In this document: positions 52,087 to 63,706 of the stretch, in pieces
How the letters are laid out: every line of letters begins with the position of its first letter
Numbering within the stretch: the stretch's first letter is position 1
Assembly (NCBI RefSeq): GCF_014204835.1
Contig: NZ_JACHMD010000001.1
Coordinates: forward strand, 2,046,001-2,110,000
From: Microbacterium marinum
Lineage (GTDB): Bacteria > Actinomycetota > Actinomycetes > Actinomycetales > Microbacteriaceae
DNA length: 64,000 nucleotides
Direction of reading: 5' to 3'
The notes under the pieces: model-generated
Database searches by the model: none
What the model saw: the letters and a program-made list of their open reading frames with translations, nothing else
What the model was told of the DNA's origin: nothing
Translations under genes and position numbers: made by a program

Positions 52087-54231
52087 ATGACGAACTACGA
52101 CTCCATCGACTTCAGCCCCATTCTCGCCCTCTCCGACAGCGAGGTCGTCACGAACTCCCCCGTCCGTGACATCACGCTCCCGAGCGGCAAGGTGCTCGCA
52201 CTGATCACCCTCGACAACGGTCGCGACCACACCCGACCGAACACCCTGGGACCGGCCACCCTCACCGCGCTCGGGCAGACGCTCGACGCACTGGCGGCCC
52301 GCGCCGCCAACGGCGAGATCCAGGCTGTGGGCATCACGGGCAAGCAGTACATCCTCGCCGCCGGCGCCGACCTCAGCGAGGTCAGCAACGTCGGGTCGAA
52401 GGACAACGCCCGCCTCATCGCACAGCTCGGCCACAAGGTGCTCGGCAAGCTCTCCGACCTCGGCGTGCCCTCGTTCGCCTTCGTGAACGGGCTCGCGCTC
52501 GGCGGCGGTCTGGAGATCGCGCTGAACTCGACCTATCGCACGGTCGACGCCTCGGCCGCGGCCATCGCGCTCCCCGAGGTGTTCCTCGGCATCATCCCCG
52601 GATGGGGTGGCGCATACCTGCTGCCGAACCTCATCGGCATCGAGAACGCCCTCGAGGTCGTCATCTCCAACCCGCTGAAGCAGAACCGTGTGCTCAAGCC
52701 GAAGCAGGCCTTCGACCTCGGGATCATGGACGCGATCTTCCCCGCCTCGAACTACCTCGAGGACTCGCTCCGGTGGGCCGACGGTGTCTTGGCGGGCTCC
52801 GTCAAGGTCGACCGCAAGAACGAGCCCGGCAAGATCGAGCGTCTCACCAAGTGGCCCATCGCCATCAAGGTCGCCCGGAACATGCTCGAGTCGAAGATCG
52901 GCACGATGCCCCGCTCCCCGTACGTCGCCCTGGACCTTCTCGACAAGGCGAAGAGCGGCAGCAAGGCCGAAGGGTTCGCCCGTGAGGATGAGGCCCTCGC
53001 GGACCTCGTCGTGGGCGACCAGTTCGCGGCATCCATGTACGCGTTCGACCTCGTGCAGAAGCGTGCGAAGCGTCCCGTCGGCGCCCCCGACAAGACGCTC
53101 GCCAAGAAGGTCACGAAGGTCGGCATCATCGGCGCCGGCCTCATGGCCAGCCAGTTCGCGCTGCTGTTCGTCCGCCGCCTGCAGGTTCCCGTCCTCATCA
53201 CGGACCTCGACCAGGCCCGCGTGGACAAGGGCGTCGCCTACATCCACGAGGAGATCGGCAAGCTCGAGGCGAAGGGCCGCCTCGACGCGGACAGCGCCAA
53301 CAAGCTCCGCGCGCTCGTGACCGGCACGACCGACAAGAGCCTCTACAAGGACTGCGACTTCGTCATCGAGGCCGTCTTCGAGGAAGTCGGCGTCAAGCAG
53401 TCCGTGTTCGCCGAGATCGAGGCGATCGTCGCCGAAGACACGATCCTCGCCACGAACACCTCGTCGCTCTCGGTCGAGGAGATCGGCGCGAAGCTCGCCC
53501 ACCCCGAGCGCCTCGTCGGCTTCCACTTCTTCAACCCGGTCGCGGTGATGCCGCTGATCGAAATCGTGAAGACGCCGCAGACCTCGGAGGCTGCCCTGTC
53601 GACGGCGTTCGTCGTCGCCAAGGGTCTCGGCAAGAACGCCGTGCTCACCGCCGACGCCCCCGGCTTCGTGGTGAACCGCCTCCTTGCCAAGGTCATGGGC
53701 GAAGCCGCACGCGCGGTCTACGAGGGCACGCCGGTCGCCGACGTCGAGAAGGCTTTCGCCCCGCTCGGCCTGCCGATGGGACCGTTCCAGCTGATCGACC
53801 TCGTCGGCTGGAAGGTCGCCGCCCACGTGCAGGACACGATGGTGCGTGCGTTCCCCGACAGGTTCTACGCGAACGAGAACTTCCACGAGCTCGCGGAGCT
53901 GTCGGAGATCGTCGAGAAGGACAAGGGCGGCCGGGTCACGGGCTTCACGAAGGCCGCCGAGAAGGTCGTCAAGAGGGCAGCCGGCTCGAAGGCGACGGCA
54001 TCCGACGTCATCCTCCAGCGCGTGCAGGACGGGTTGGCCCAGGAGATCAAGATCATGCTGGACGAGGGTGTCGTGCCCGAGGTCGAGGACATCGACCTCT
54101 GCCTCATCCTCGGCGCCGGCTGGCCGTTCATCGACGGGGGCGCGACGCCGTACCTCGACCGCGAGGGGGCGAGCGAGCGCGTCTTCGGCGGCACGTTCCA
54201 CAACCCGCCGATTCGCGGCATCGCGAGCTGA
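52087..54231 (+). CDS. fadB: Enoyl-CoA hydratase / 3-hydroxyacyl-CoA dehydrogenase
   Basis: Bifunctional beta-oxidation enzyme of 714 residues. The crotonase domain (1-235) has the oxyanion hole ILAAGADLSEV, catalytic E144 in GGGLEIALN and E164 in LPEVFLGIIPGWGG. The dehydrogenase domain has the NAD loop VGIIGAGLMASQ (345-356), the HFFNPVAVMPL catalytic His-Asn region, and TADAPGFVVNRLL; two C-terminal domains follow (GLPMGPFQLIDLVGW). Unusually Lys-rich for this window. Cotranscribed with fadA. Confidence 0.95.
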   Translation: MTNYDSIDFSPILALSDSEVVTNSPVRDITLPSGKVLALITLDNGRDHTRPNTLGPATLTALGQTLDALAARAANGEIQAVGITGKQYILAAGADLSEVSNVGSKDNARLIAQLGHKVLGKLSDLGVPSFAFVNGLALGGGLEIALNSTYRTVDASAAAIALPEVFLGIIPGWGGAYLLPNLIGIENALEVVISNPLKQNRVLKPKQAFDLGIMDAIFPASNYLEDSLRWADGVLAGSVKVDRKNEPGKIERLTKWPIAIKVARNMLESKIGTMPRSPYVALDLLDKAKSGSKAEGFAREDEALADLVVGDQFAASMYAFDLVQKRAKRPVGAPDKTLAKKVTKVGIIGAGLMASQFALLFVRRLQVPVLITDLDQARVDKGVAYIHEEIGKLEAKGRLDADSANKLRALVTGTTDKSLYKDCDFVIEAVFEEVGVKQSVFAEIEAIVAEDTILATNTSSLSVEEIGAKLAHPERLVGFHFFNPVAVMPLIEIVKTPQTSEAALSTAFVVAKGLGKNAVLTADAPGFVVNRLLAKVMGEAARAVYEGTPVADVEKAFAPLGLPMGPFQLIDLVGWKVAAHVQDTMVRAFPDRFYANENFHELAELSEIVEKDKGGRVTGFTKAAEKVVKRAAGSKATASDVILQRVQDGLAQEIKIMLDEGVVPEVEDIDLCLILGAGWPFIDGGATPYLDREGASERVFGGTFHNPPIRGIAS

Positions 54232-54245
54232 CGCGAGTCGGTCAC

Positions 54246-54277
54246 CAGCGGCCCCGGGCTTCGGCTCGGGGCCGCTG
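54246..54277. terminator. Bidirectional terminator after fadB
   Basis: CAGCGGCCCCG (54246-54256) and CGGGGCCGCTG (54267-54277) form a perfect 11-bp stem, extended by GGC/GCT around a TTCG loop. It sits 15 nt past fadB and 48 nt past the end of the convergent aminopeptidase gene. Confidence 0.75.
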
Positions 54278-54324
54278 CCATGTCGACGGCGTGCGCCGAC
54301 GAGTTCGACACGCGCTTTCGTTGC

Positions 54325-56814
54325 TCAGGGTTGCGCTGCCTGCACGCGCAGGTCGCGGGTGAGGTGGTCGCGCTGCTCGAGCACGATGCGTCGAAGAGCA
54401 CCGGGTGCCTCGGTGTGCCTCTCGAGCCACGCGTCGACGGCCGTCGTGTCCTCCGTCGCCGGGAACAGTCCTCGCACGAGGCGGGCGGCGATCTCGATGC
54501 TCCGCTCGCGCCAGGTGGGCAGGATGCGGGCGAAGTAGTCGTCGTCGAAGGCACGAACGAGGTCGCGCCGGCCCCCGGCACGGATGCCGCGGATCGTCGC
54601 GTCGAGGTGATCGTTCGACAGCGACTCGTCGGTCCACGCGCGGGTCCACGCCGCCGCGCGTGTCTCGGCGACCGGAGCCGCAGCGCGTGCCGCCACCGCC
54701 GCCGTGCGCCCCGACGCCGTCTGGTCGCGCGCCAGCATCCTTCCGATCGCGTCCTCCCCCGCCGTCCCTGTCGCCGCAGCGGAGAAGAGGAAGGACCATC
54801 GCAGATCCGGGTCGAGCGCGAGTCCCTCGGGCGCGGCGGCGGGGTCATCGAGAAGCCGAGCGATGTCCGCGCTCCGCGATGTGCTGTGCTCCGACGCCGC
54901 CGCCACCGCGCGCGCCCAGATCAGCTGCTGATCGGATGCCGCCGCGGCATCCGTCATCGCGTCCCACGCGGTCGCGAGCCAGGTGTCCGCTGCGTGCGCA
55001 CCGTTCACCCCCGGTACGTAGTGGGTCACCGTGAAGAGCGCGTGCGCGACGATGTCGGCGAGCAGGGCCGCGTTGGTCTCCGCCGGCGCGTGCTGCGCCG
55101 CGATCGCCAGGAACCGGTGCGCCGGGAGGTCACCGTCGCGGGTGGCGTTCCAGAGCGCGGCCCAGACCACCGCACGCACGAGCGGGTCTTCGACAGTCGA
55201 GAGCGCCTGCTCGGCGGCATCCACCGAGCGGGCGTCCAGACGCACCTTCACATACGAACGGTCGTCATCGTTCAGGAGGAGGAGGTCCGCGCCCTCGAGC
55301 TCGGGCGCGTCGATCACGGTCCGCTCGTCGTTCACGTCAAAGGAGACGTCGCCGGCGGGCACGAGCGCGCCACCGTCGAGGCGGTATCCGCCGAGGCGCA
55401 GGCGATGTGGGCGAACGATGTCCTGCACGACGGTGAGCGGCCCACGCTCGAGCGAGACGGTCGGCAGCCCCGTCGTCTCAAGCCACGCGGCGCTCCACGC
55501 CCGCAGATCGCGGGCTGACGCCGCCTCGAGGGCGACGAGCAGATCCTCCAGCGTCGTGTTCCCGAAGGCGTGGTCAGCGAAATAGCGCTGCGCGCCGCGG
55601 AAGAACTCGTCCTCGCCGACGAACCCGACGAGCTGCTTCAGCACCGACGCGCCCTTCGCGTACGTGATGCCGTCGAAGTTCAGTTTCGCCGCTTCGAGAT
55701 CGGGGATGTCCGCGACGATCGGATGCGTCGTGGGCAGCTGGTCCTGCGTGTACGCCCAGCCCTTTCGACGGCTGGCGAACGTGACCCAGGCGTCCTCGAA
55801 GCCGCCGGCGACCGCCGCCGTGTGCGAGCCCATGAAATCGGCGAACGACTCCTTCAACCAGAGGTCGTCCCACCACCGCATCGTCACGAGGTCTCCGAAC
55901 CACATGTGCGCCATCTCGTGGAGGATCGTGTTGGCCCGGGCCTCGCGCTGCGCGCGGGTGGCCCGACCGCGGAAGACGTACGCCTCGGTGAAGGTGACGA
56001 GCCCTGGGTTCTCCATCGCGCCGAGGTTGTACTCGGGCACGAAGATCTGGTCGTACTTGCCCCAGGGGTAGTCCTGCGAGAAAGCCTCCGTGAGGGCGGA
56101 GAGCCCCCTGCGGGTGACGTCGAGGATCTCGTCGGCGTCGAGGTGCTCGGCGAGCGATGCGCGGCACAGCACGCCGAGGGCGACGTCTCCCTGCGGGCCG
56201 ATCCATCGTCCCTCGACCCGGTGGTACGGGCCGGCGGCGACTGCCGTGATGTAGCTCGAGATCGGCTCGGTCTCGGCGAACGCGACGCGAGCGCCACCAT
56301 CCACCGACTCCCGTGCCGTCTCGGCGCCGTTGCTCAGCACGACCCACCCATCAGGTGCCGTGACGCTGAACCGCCACCGGGCCTTCATGTCGGGTTGCTC
56401 GAAGCACGGATAGACCCGGCGGCAGTCGGCGGGCTCGTACTGGGTGTAGAGGTACACGGCACCGTCGACCGGGTCGACGAAGCGGTGGAGACCCTCACCG
56501 GATCGGCTGTACCGTCCCCGGGCGGTGATGCGGACGTCGTTCTCCTCCTCAAGCCCTCTCACGCGGACCCGCGCACCATCCCACTCGACGGGGACGTCGC
56601 GGCCGTTCACCTCGACGCGCACGACCGACTCGCCGATGAAATCCACCCACGTCGCCGGCTCGGACGACAAGAACCGGAGCGTGCTCACCGTCTCGAAAGC
56701 GTCGCTCGCGGCATCCGTGGCCGAACGGAGATCGAGGTCGACTGCGATCGTATGCACCCGCACCGCGGCCGATCGTGCGGCGGTCTCGTCACGGGTCAGA
56801 TTCGCGGAACTCAT
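54325..56814 (-). CDS. pepN: M1 family aminopeptidase (aminopeptidase N)
   Basis: Zinc aminopeptidase of 829 residues. The exopeptidase signature is GAMENPG (265-271), the zinc site HEMAH (299-303) with the third ligand E322 in WLKESFADF, and a downstream catalytic Tyr region. The last 400 residues form the ERAP1-like C-terminal domain (LRWSFLFSAAATG, DESLSNDHLDATIRGIRA). Likely cytoplasmic, no signal peptide. CACGAT lies 6 nt before the ATG, a weak leaderless match. Convergent with fadB. Confidence 0.95.
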   Translation of the reverse strand: MSSANLTRDETAARSAAVRVHTIAVDLDLRSATDAASDAFETVSTLRFLSSEPATWVDFIGESVVRVEVNGRDVPVEWDGARVRVRGLEEENDVRITARGRYSRSGEGLHRFVDPVDGAVYLYTQYEPADCRRVYPCFEQPDMKARWRFSVTAPDGWVVLSNGAETARESVDGGARVAFAETEPISSYITAVAAGPYHRVEGRWIGPQGDVALGVLCRASLAEHLDADEILDVTRRGLSALTEAFSQDYPWGKYDQIFVPEYNLGAMENPGLVTFTEAYVFRGRATRAQREARANTILHEMAHMWFGDLVTMRWWDDLWLKESFADFMGSHTAAVAGGFEDAWVTFASRRKGWAYTQDQLPTTHPIVADIPDLEAAKLNFDGITYAKGASVLKQLVGFVGEDEFFRGAQRYFADHAFGNTTLEDLLVALEAASARDLRAWSAAWLETTGLPTVSLERGPLTVVQDIVRPHRLRLGGYRLDGGALVPAGDVSFDVNDERTVIDAPELEGADLLLLNDDDRSYVKVRLDARSVDAAEQALSTVEDPLVRAVVWAALWNATRDGDLPAHRFLAIAAQHAPAETNAALLADIVAHALFTVTHYVPGVNGAHAADTWLATAWDAMTDAAAASDQQLIWARAVAAASEHSTSRSADIARLLDDPAAAPEGLALDPDLRWSFLFSAAATGTAGEDAIGRMLARDQTASGRTAAVAARAAAPVAETRAAAWTRAWTDESLSNDHLDATIRGIRAGGRRDLVRAFDDDYFARILPTWRERSIEIAARLVRGLFPATEDTTAVDAWLERHTEAPGALRRIVLEQRDHLTRDLRVQAAQP

Positions 56815-56853
56815 CCATCCATCGTGTCACGCGGATGCCGCGTCGACCGTGTC

Positions 56854-58806
56854 TCAGGCCTCGCCGTGCCGCGCTTCGTCGGCGAGCCAGATCGCGCCCG
56901 CGTCCTCCGCCGGGCGCGCGATCGGGATGCGCGTGCCGAGCACCTGTGCGACGACGTCCTGAGCGATCTTCGACGGCGTCAGCCCCGCGTCGCGCAGGAT
57001 CTCCTCACGCGAGGCGTGGTCGATGAACTTGCCGGGAAGACCCAGCTCGTCCACCGCGGTGTCGACGCCGGCCTCACGGAGCACCTGTCGAACGCGCGTG
57101 CCGACACCACCGACACGGATGCCGTCCTCGAGCGTGATCACGAGACGGTGGGCGCGCGCGAGCTCGACGATCGACGGCTGAATCGGGACCGCCCAGCGGG
57201 GGTCGACGACAGTGGCGCCGATTCCCTGCGCGCGGAGCCGTTCCGCGACCTCCATCGCGAGCTGCGCCATCGGCCCGATCGCGACGATGAGGACGTCCTC
57301 CGAGCCGCCGCGGTACAGGACGTCCACCCCGTCCTCCCGGCGCTCGACGGCCTCGAGCGCTGCGGGGATCGTCCCCTTCGGGAACCGGACCACGGTTGGC
57401 GCGTCGGCCACTTCGATGGCCTCGTCGAAGAGCTCGCGGAGCCGCTCACCGTCGCGGGGGGCGGCGATACGGATGCCGGGCACGAGTTGCAGCATCGCGA
57501 GGTCCCACACGCCGTGGTGGCTGGGGCCGTCGGGACCGGTGACGCCCGAGCGATCGAGGACGAAGGTGACGCCTGCACGGTGGAGCGCGACATCCATCAC
57601 CACCTGGTCGAAGGCGCGGTTCATGAAGGTCGCGTAGATCGCCACGACGGGGTGGAGGCCGCCGTACGCGAGGCCTGCCGACGAGGCGACGGCGTGCTGC
57701 TCGGCGATGCCCACGTCATACACGCGATCGGGGAAGCGCTGCGCGAAGGCCAGGAGCCCGGTCGGACGGAGCATCGCGGCCGTCATCGCGATCACGTCGT
57801 CGCGACGCTCGCCCGCGGCGACGAGGGCTTCGGAGAAGACATCGGTCCACGCCACCGCGTCCGAGGAGCCCAGCGGCTCCCCCGTGGTCGGATCGATCTT
57901 GCCGACGGCGTGGAACTGGTCCGCCTCGTCGCGGCGCGCCGGCTCGTAACCGCGACCCTTCTCGGTGATCGTGTGCACGATGACGGGCGCGCTGTACTCC
58001 TTCGCGAGCTGGAGCGTTTCCTCCAGGGCCTCGAAGTCGTGCCCATCGATCGGCCCGAGGTACTTGATGTCGAGGTTCGAGTAGAGCGCGGCGTTGTTGG
58101 TGAAGCGCGACAGGAAACCGTGGGTGCCGCCACGGACGCCGCGATACACGGCGCGCCCGACCGGGCCGAGACGGTGGAAGAAGCCGGCCGACCCGCGGCG
58201 GAGGCTCTCGTAGCTGTCCGCGGTGCGCACGCGGTTGAGATACCGCGCCATGCCGCCGATCGTGGGGGCGTAGGAGCGGCCGTTGTCGTTGACGACGATC
58301 ACGAGGTTGCGGTCGTTGTCGTCGGAGATGTTGTTCAGCGCCTCCCACGTCATCCCGCCGGTGAGCGCACCGTCACCGACGACGGCGACGACGTGACGGT
58401 CCTTCCGGCCGGTGCGCGTGAAAGCGCGCGAGATGCCATCTGCCCAGCTCAACGAGCTCGAGGCGTGCGACGACTCGACGACGTCGTGCTCGCTCTCCGC
58501 GCGCTGCGGGTAGCCGGCCAGCCCTCCACGCGAGCGCAGCTGGGAGAAGTCCTGCCGCCCGGTGAGCAGCTTGTGGACGTAGGACTGATGCCCCGTGTCG
58601 AAGATGATCGGGTCGCCCGGGGAGTCGAAGACCCGGTGCAGAGCGATGGTCAGCTCCACCACGCCGAGGTTGGGACCGAGGTGTCCGCCGGTGCGCGCGA
58701 CGTTCTCCACGAGGAACGCGCGGACCTCGCCGGCGAGCGTTCGAAGCTCGTCACGGGTGAGACCGTCGAGGTCTCGGGGTCCGCGGATGTCGTCGAGGAG
58801 ACTCAT
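56854..58806 (-). CDS. dxs: 1-deoxy-D-xylulose-5-phosphate synthase
   Basis: First step of the MEP isoprenoid pathway, condensing pyruvate and glyceraldehyde 3-phosphate. The 650-residue enzyme has the thiamine pyrophosphate motif VGDGALTGGMTWEALNN, LGPIDGHDFEALEE, the transketolase region FPDRVYDVGIAEQHAVASS, and the C-terminal domain. ATG 58806 lies 6 nt after TAGAAT (leaderless). No other MEP gene is in the window. Confidence 0.96.
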   Translation of the reverse strand: MSLLDDIRGPRDLDGLTRDELRTLAGEVRAFLVENVARTGGHLGPNLGVVELTIALHRVFDSPGDPIIFDTGHQSYVHKLLTGRQDFSQLRSRGGLAGYPQRAESEHDVVESSHASSSLSWADGISRAFTRTGRKDRHVVAVVGDGALTGGMTWEALNNISDDNDRNLVIVVNDNGRSYAPTIGGMARYLNRVRTADSYESLRRGSAGFFHRLGPVGRAVYRGVRGGTHGFLSRFTNNAALYSNLDIKYLGPIDGHDFEALEETLQLAKEYSAPVIVHTITEKGRGYEPARRDEADQFHAVGKIDPTTGEPLGSSDAVAWTDVFSEALVAAGERRDDVIAMTAAMLRPTGLLAFAQRFPDRVYDVGIAEQHAVASSAGLAYGGLHPVVAIYATFMNRAFDQVVMDVALHRAGVTFVLDRSGVTGPDGPSHHGVWDLAMLQLVPGIRIAAPRDGERLRELFDEAIEVADAPTVVRFPKGTIPAALEAVERREDGVDVLYRGGSEDVLIVAIGPMAQLAMEVAERLRAQGIGATVVDPRWAVPIQPSIVELARAHRLVITLEDGIRVGGVGTRVRQVLREAGVDTAVDELGLPGKFIDHASREEILRDAGLTPSKIAQDVVAQVLGTRIPIARPAEDAGAIWLADEARHGEA

Positions 58807-58812
58807 GTCCCG

Positions 58813-58818
58813 ATTCTA
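58813..58818 (-). promoter_or_regulatory. -10 box of leaderless dxs
   Basis: TAGAAT on the minus strand, then CGGGAC, then ATG of dxs. Confidence 0.6.
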
Positions 58819-58829
58819 CGCGCGGAGAC

Positions 58830-58869
58830 GCACAGAACCCCGGCACCTGACGGCGCCGGGGTTCTGTGC
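58830..58869 (-). terminator. Terminator of acn
   Basis: GCACAGAACCCCGGC (58830-58844) and GCCGGGGTTCTGTGC (58855-58869) form a perfect 15-bp stem with a 10-nt loop, 10 nt past the aconitase stop on the minus strand and just upstream of the dxs promoter. No T-run. Confidence 0.75.
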
Positions 58870-58878
58870 TAACCGGTG

Positions 58879-61743
<2,865 letters not shown>

Positions 61744-61851
61744 GTGTGCTCTCCTTCGTCGGCGGGGTGCAAGCACGCATGGCTTGCCTTCCCATCTTCC
61801 CCGCGCTCGGCGTCGGCGGCTAGTGAGGCGCGCCTTACCGATCAGGGCGAA

Positions 61852-61875
61852 ATTTATCTTGATGTCAAGATAAAT
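61852..61875 (-). promoter_or_regulatory. AT-rich palindromic operator upstream of acn
   Basis: ATTTATCTTGA (61852-61862) and TCAAGATAAAT (61865-61875) form a perfect 11-bp inverted repeat with a 2-nt centre, about 110 bp upstream of acn in an otherwise GC-rich gap. On the minus strand it contains TTGACA, a -35 match, so a bound protein would block the promoter. The form resembles MarR-family sites; the regulator is not in the window. Confidence 0.7.
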
Positions 61876-61878
61876 CTA

Positions 61879-62667
61879 TCACGCGTCCCGACGGGGATAG
61901 ATCGCGCGCACGGCGAGCCACGTGACCGCGACGAGCGGGGCGAACAGCGGCAGCCCCATGATCAGCTTGAGCGTTCCGAGAGTCGCCACCTCCCCCGCCA
62001 GGTAGAGCGGGTACTGCACCGCGAGGCGAATGAAGAACAGCGCCGCCCAGGCGATCGCGAGCCAGAAGAATACCCGACGCTTCCGGCGATCTTTCCGCCA
62101 CGCGGTGCCCTCGTTCATGAGGAATCCGACCGCGAGTCCGATGAGCGACCAGCCGACCAGTGCGGAGATGAGGAACGCCGTCCCGTAGGCCGCATTCGTG
62201 ATGAGCCCCGGAACGAAGTTGTCCTCTCCCCGCCCGGTGAACAGGGCGAGGGCCGCCGCGACACCCGCGGCGATCAGTCCGCCGAACGCGGCGCCCGCGG
62301 GCGAACGCTGGAGCAGACGGATGACGGTGAACACGACCGCCAGCCCGACCGAGCCGGCGAGGGAGAGGACGAGGTTCTGACCGGAGACCGCGTAGAGGAT
62401 GACGAACGCGAGGCCGGGCAGCACGGACTCGGCGACCCCGCGCCAGCCGCCCATCGCGTGCCAGACGACGCGGCCGGTGCTCGCGTCCGCCGCCGGGTCG
62501 AGACCCGCTCGGCGCGCCGCACCGCCCAGCGCCTGTCCGAGGATCTCCGACGCCGAGACGTCGGCCGATCGATCCGATGCCGAGCCCGCCGTGGGCGGCT
62601 CCAGGCCGGGTCGGGATGCCGGGGACTCCCGGTCGTCGCGACGAGGAGTCCCCTCGGGCGCGCTCAC
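61879..62667 (-). CDS. DUF3159 family membrane protein
   Basis: A 262-residue actinobacterial membrane protein. A disordered N-terminus (1-60) precedes SASEILGQALGGAARRAG and about six transmembrane segments (LPGLAFVILYAVSGQNLVLS, AAFGGLIAAGVAAALALF, and others), ending in a long final helix region. Distant resemblance to intracellular septation/YciB-like proteins. The start is GTG 62667, overlapping the DUF3710 stop by 4 bp. Function unknown; the conserved link to dut suggests coexpression only. Confidence 0.88.
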   Translation of the reverse strand: MSAPEGTPRRDDRESPASRPGLEPPTAGSASDRSADVSASEILGQALGGAARRAGLDPAADASTGRVVWHAMGGWRGVAESVLPGLAFVILYAVSGQNLVLSLAGSVGLAVVFTVIRLLQRSPAGAAFGGLIAAGVAAALALFTGRGEDNFVPGLITNAAYGTAFLISALVGWSLIGLAVGFLMNEGTAWRKDRRKRRVFFWLAIAWAALFFIRLAVQYPLYLAGEVATLGTLKLIMGLPLFAPLVAVTWLAVRAIYPRRDA

Positions 62668-63248
62668 GCGCCGCCCGGCGACGCCGGCATCTTCAGGGGG
62701 ATGAGGTCGCGCGGCGGCATGGGCGTGTTCCCGCGCACGACGACGAGCGATCGGAAGAGGTCTTCGATCTGGGCTGCGGCTTCGAGGTTGCCGGCGGCGG
62801 CGCCGCCGATCACGCCACGGAGGAACCAGCGAGGGCCGTCGACACCGACGAATCGGGCGAGCCGCTTCCCCGCGTCGCCTTCGGCGCCCACGACCGGGAC
62901 CTCGGCGAGGAGCTCCGGACCCAGCGGGCCCTCCCTCTCCTCGACGCGGCCGCCCTGCTGGCGGATCTGCTCGCGGATCTGCTCACGGGTCTCTTCCCAC
63001 AGGCCGCTCGAGCGCGGGGCGGCGAAGGGCTGCACCTGCAGGGTGGACCCCGCGTAGTCGAGTCCGACGGCGACGATCCGCTTGGTCTGCTCCTCGACCT
63101 CGAGCCGGAGGTTCAGACCCTCCCGGGGCAGCACCTTGACTCCGCCGAGATCGATGTAGGGGCGGACGGCGTTCGCCTCGGACTCGTCGAAGGGGCCTGC
63201 GTCGGCGCGGTCGGCGGGGGCTGATTTGGGGGCGAGGTCATCGCTCAT
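62664..63248 (-). CDS. DUF3710 family protein
   Basis: A 194-residue soluble protein conserved in actinobacteria next to dut. Characteristic stretches are VRPYIDLGGVKVLPREGLNL, VAVGLDYAGSTLQVQPFAAP and ARFVGVDGPRWFLRGVIGG. N-terminal 30 residues are acidic and disordered. It overlaps dut (upstream) and DUF3159 (downstream) by 4 bp each. Function unknown. Confidence 0.92.
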   Translation of the reverse strand: MSDDLAPKSAPADRADAGPFDESEANAVRPYIDLGGVKVLPREGLNLRLEVEEQTKRIVAVGLDYAGSTLQVQPFAAPRSSGLWEETREQIREQIRQQGGRVEEREGPLGPELLAEVPVVGAEGDAGKRLARFVGVDGPRWFLRGVIGGAAAGNLEAAAQIEDLFRSLVVVRGNTPMPPRDLIPLKMPASPGGA

Positions 63249-63694
63249 GCGGACTGTCCTGTCGTGTATCCGGTGGAACCGAACCCGCCTTCGCCGCGCG
63301 CGCTCTCGGTGAGCGATTCGACGGGCAGGAATGTGGCGTGCGCGAAGGGCATCACGATGAGTTGCGCGATGCGATCACCCGCCGTGACCTCGAAGGCCTC
63401 CTCGGTGTCGGTGTTCACCAGGGTGACCTTGATCTCGCCGCGGTAGCCGGCGTCCACCGTACCCGGCGAGTTGACGATGGAGATGCCGTGTCGGGTGGCG
63501 AGGCCGCTGCGTGGCACGACGAAGGCGAGGTACCCCTCGGGCAGCGCAATGCGCACGCCGGTTCCGACCAGGGCACGCTGACCGGGCTGCAGAGTCAGAC
63601 TCTCGGTCGCGACGAGGTCGGCGCCCGCATCGCCCGGGTGAGCGTACGTGGGGACATGCGCCGCGATAATGGGAACGTCCACGGAATCCATCAC
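63245..63694 (-). CDS. dut: dUTP diphosphatase
   Basis: Hydrolyses dUTP to dUMP, keeping uracil out of DNA. The 149-residue trimeric dUTPase shows motif 1 HPGDAGADLVA, motif 2 VPRSGLATRHGI, motif 3 NSPGTVDAGYRGEI, motif 4 GDRIAQLIVMP, and the C-terminal motif 5 RGEGGFGSTGY. GTG 63694 is chosen since it lies 6 nt after TAGCCT (leaderless); ATG 63691 is the next codon. Only 12 bp separate it from the divergent DUF3093 gene. Confidence 0.96.
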   Translation of the reverse strand: MMDSVDVPIIAAHVPTYAHPGDAGADLVATESLTLQPGQRALVGTGVRIALPEGYLAFVVPRSGLATRHGISIVNSPGTVDAGYRGEIKVTLVNTDTEEAFEVTAGDRIAQLIVMPFAHATFLPVESLTESARGEGGFGSTGYTTGQSA

Positions 63695-63700
63695 CCCCCG

Positions 63701-63706
63701 AGGCTA
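63701..63706 (-). promoter_or_regulatory. -10 box of leaderless dut operon
   Basis: TAGCCT on the minus strand, then CGGGGG, then GTG of dut. It lies directly against the ATG of the divergent gene, so the rest of the promoter must lie inside that gene. Confidence 0.55.

Noticed and set aside
55570..58872. An 1100-codon plus-strand frame over pepN and dxs.
   Set aside because: Antisense to two clear enzymes; no start signal or recognisable domain.
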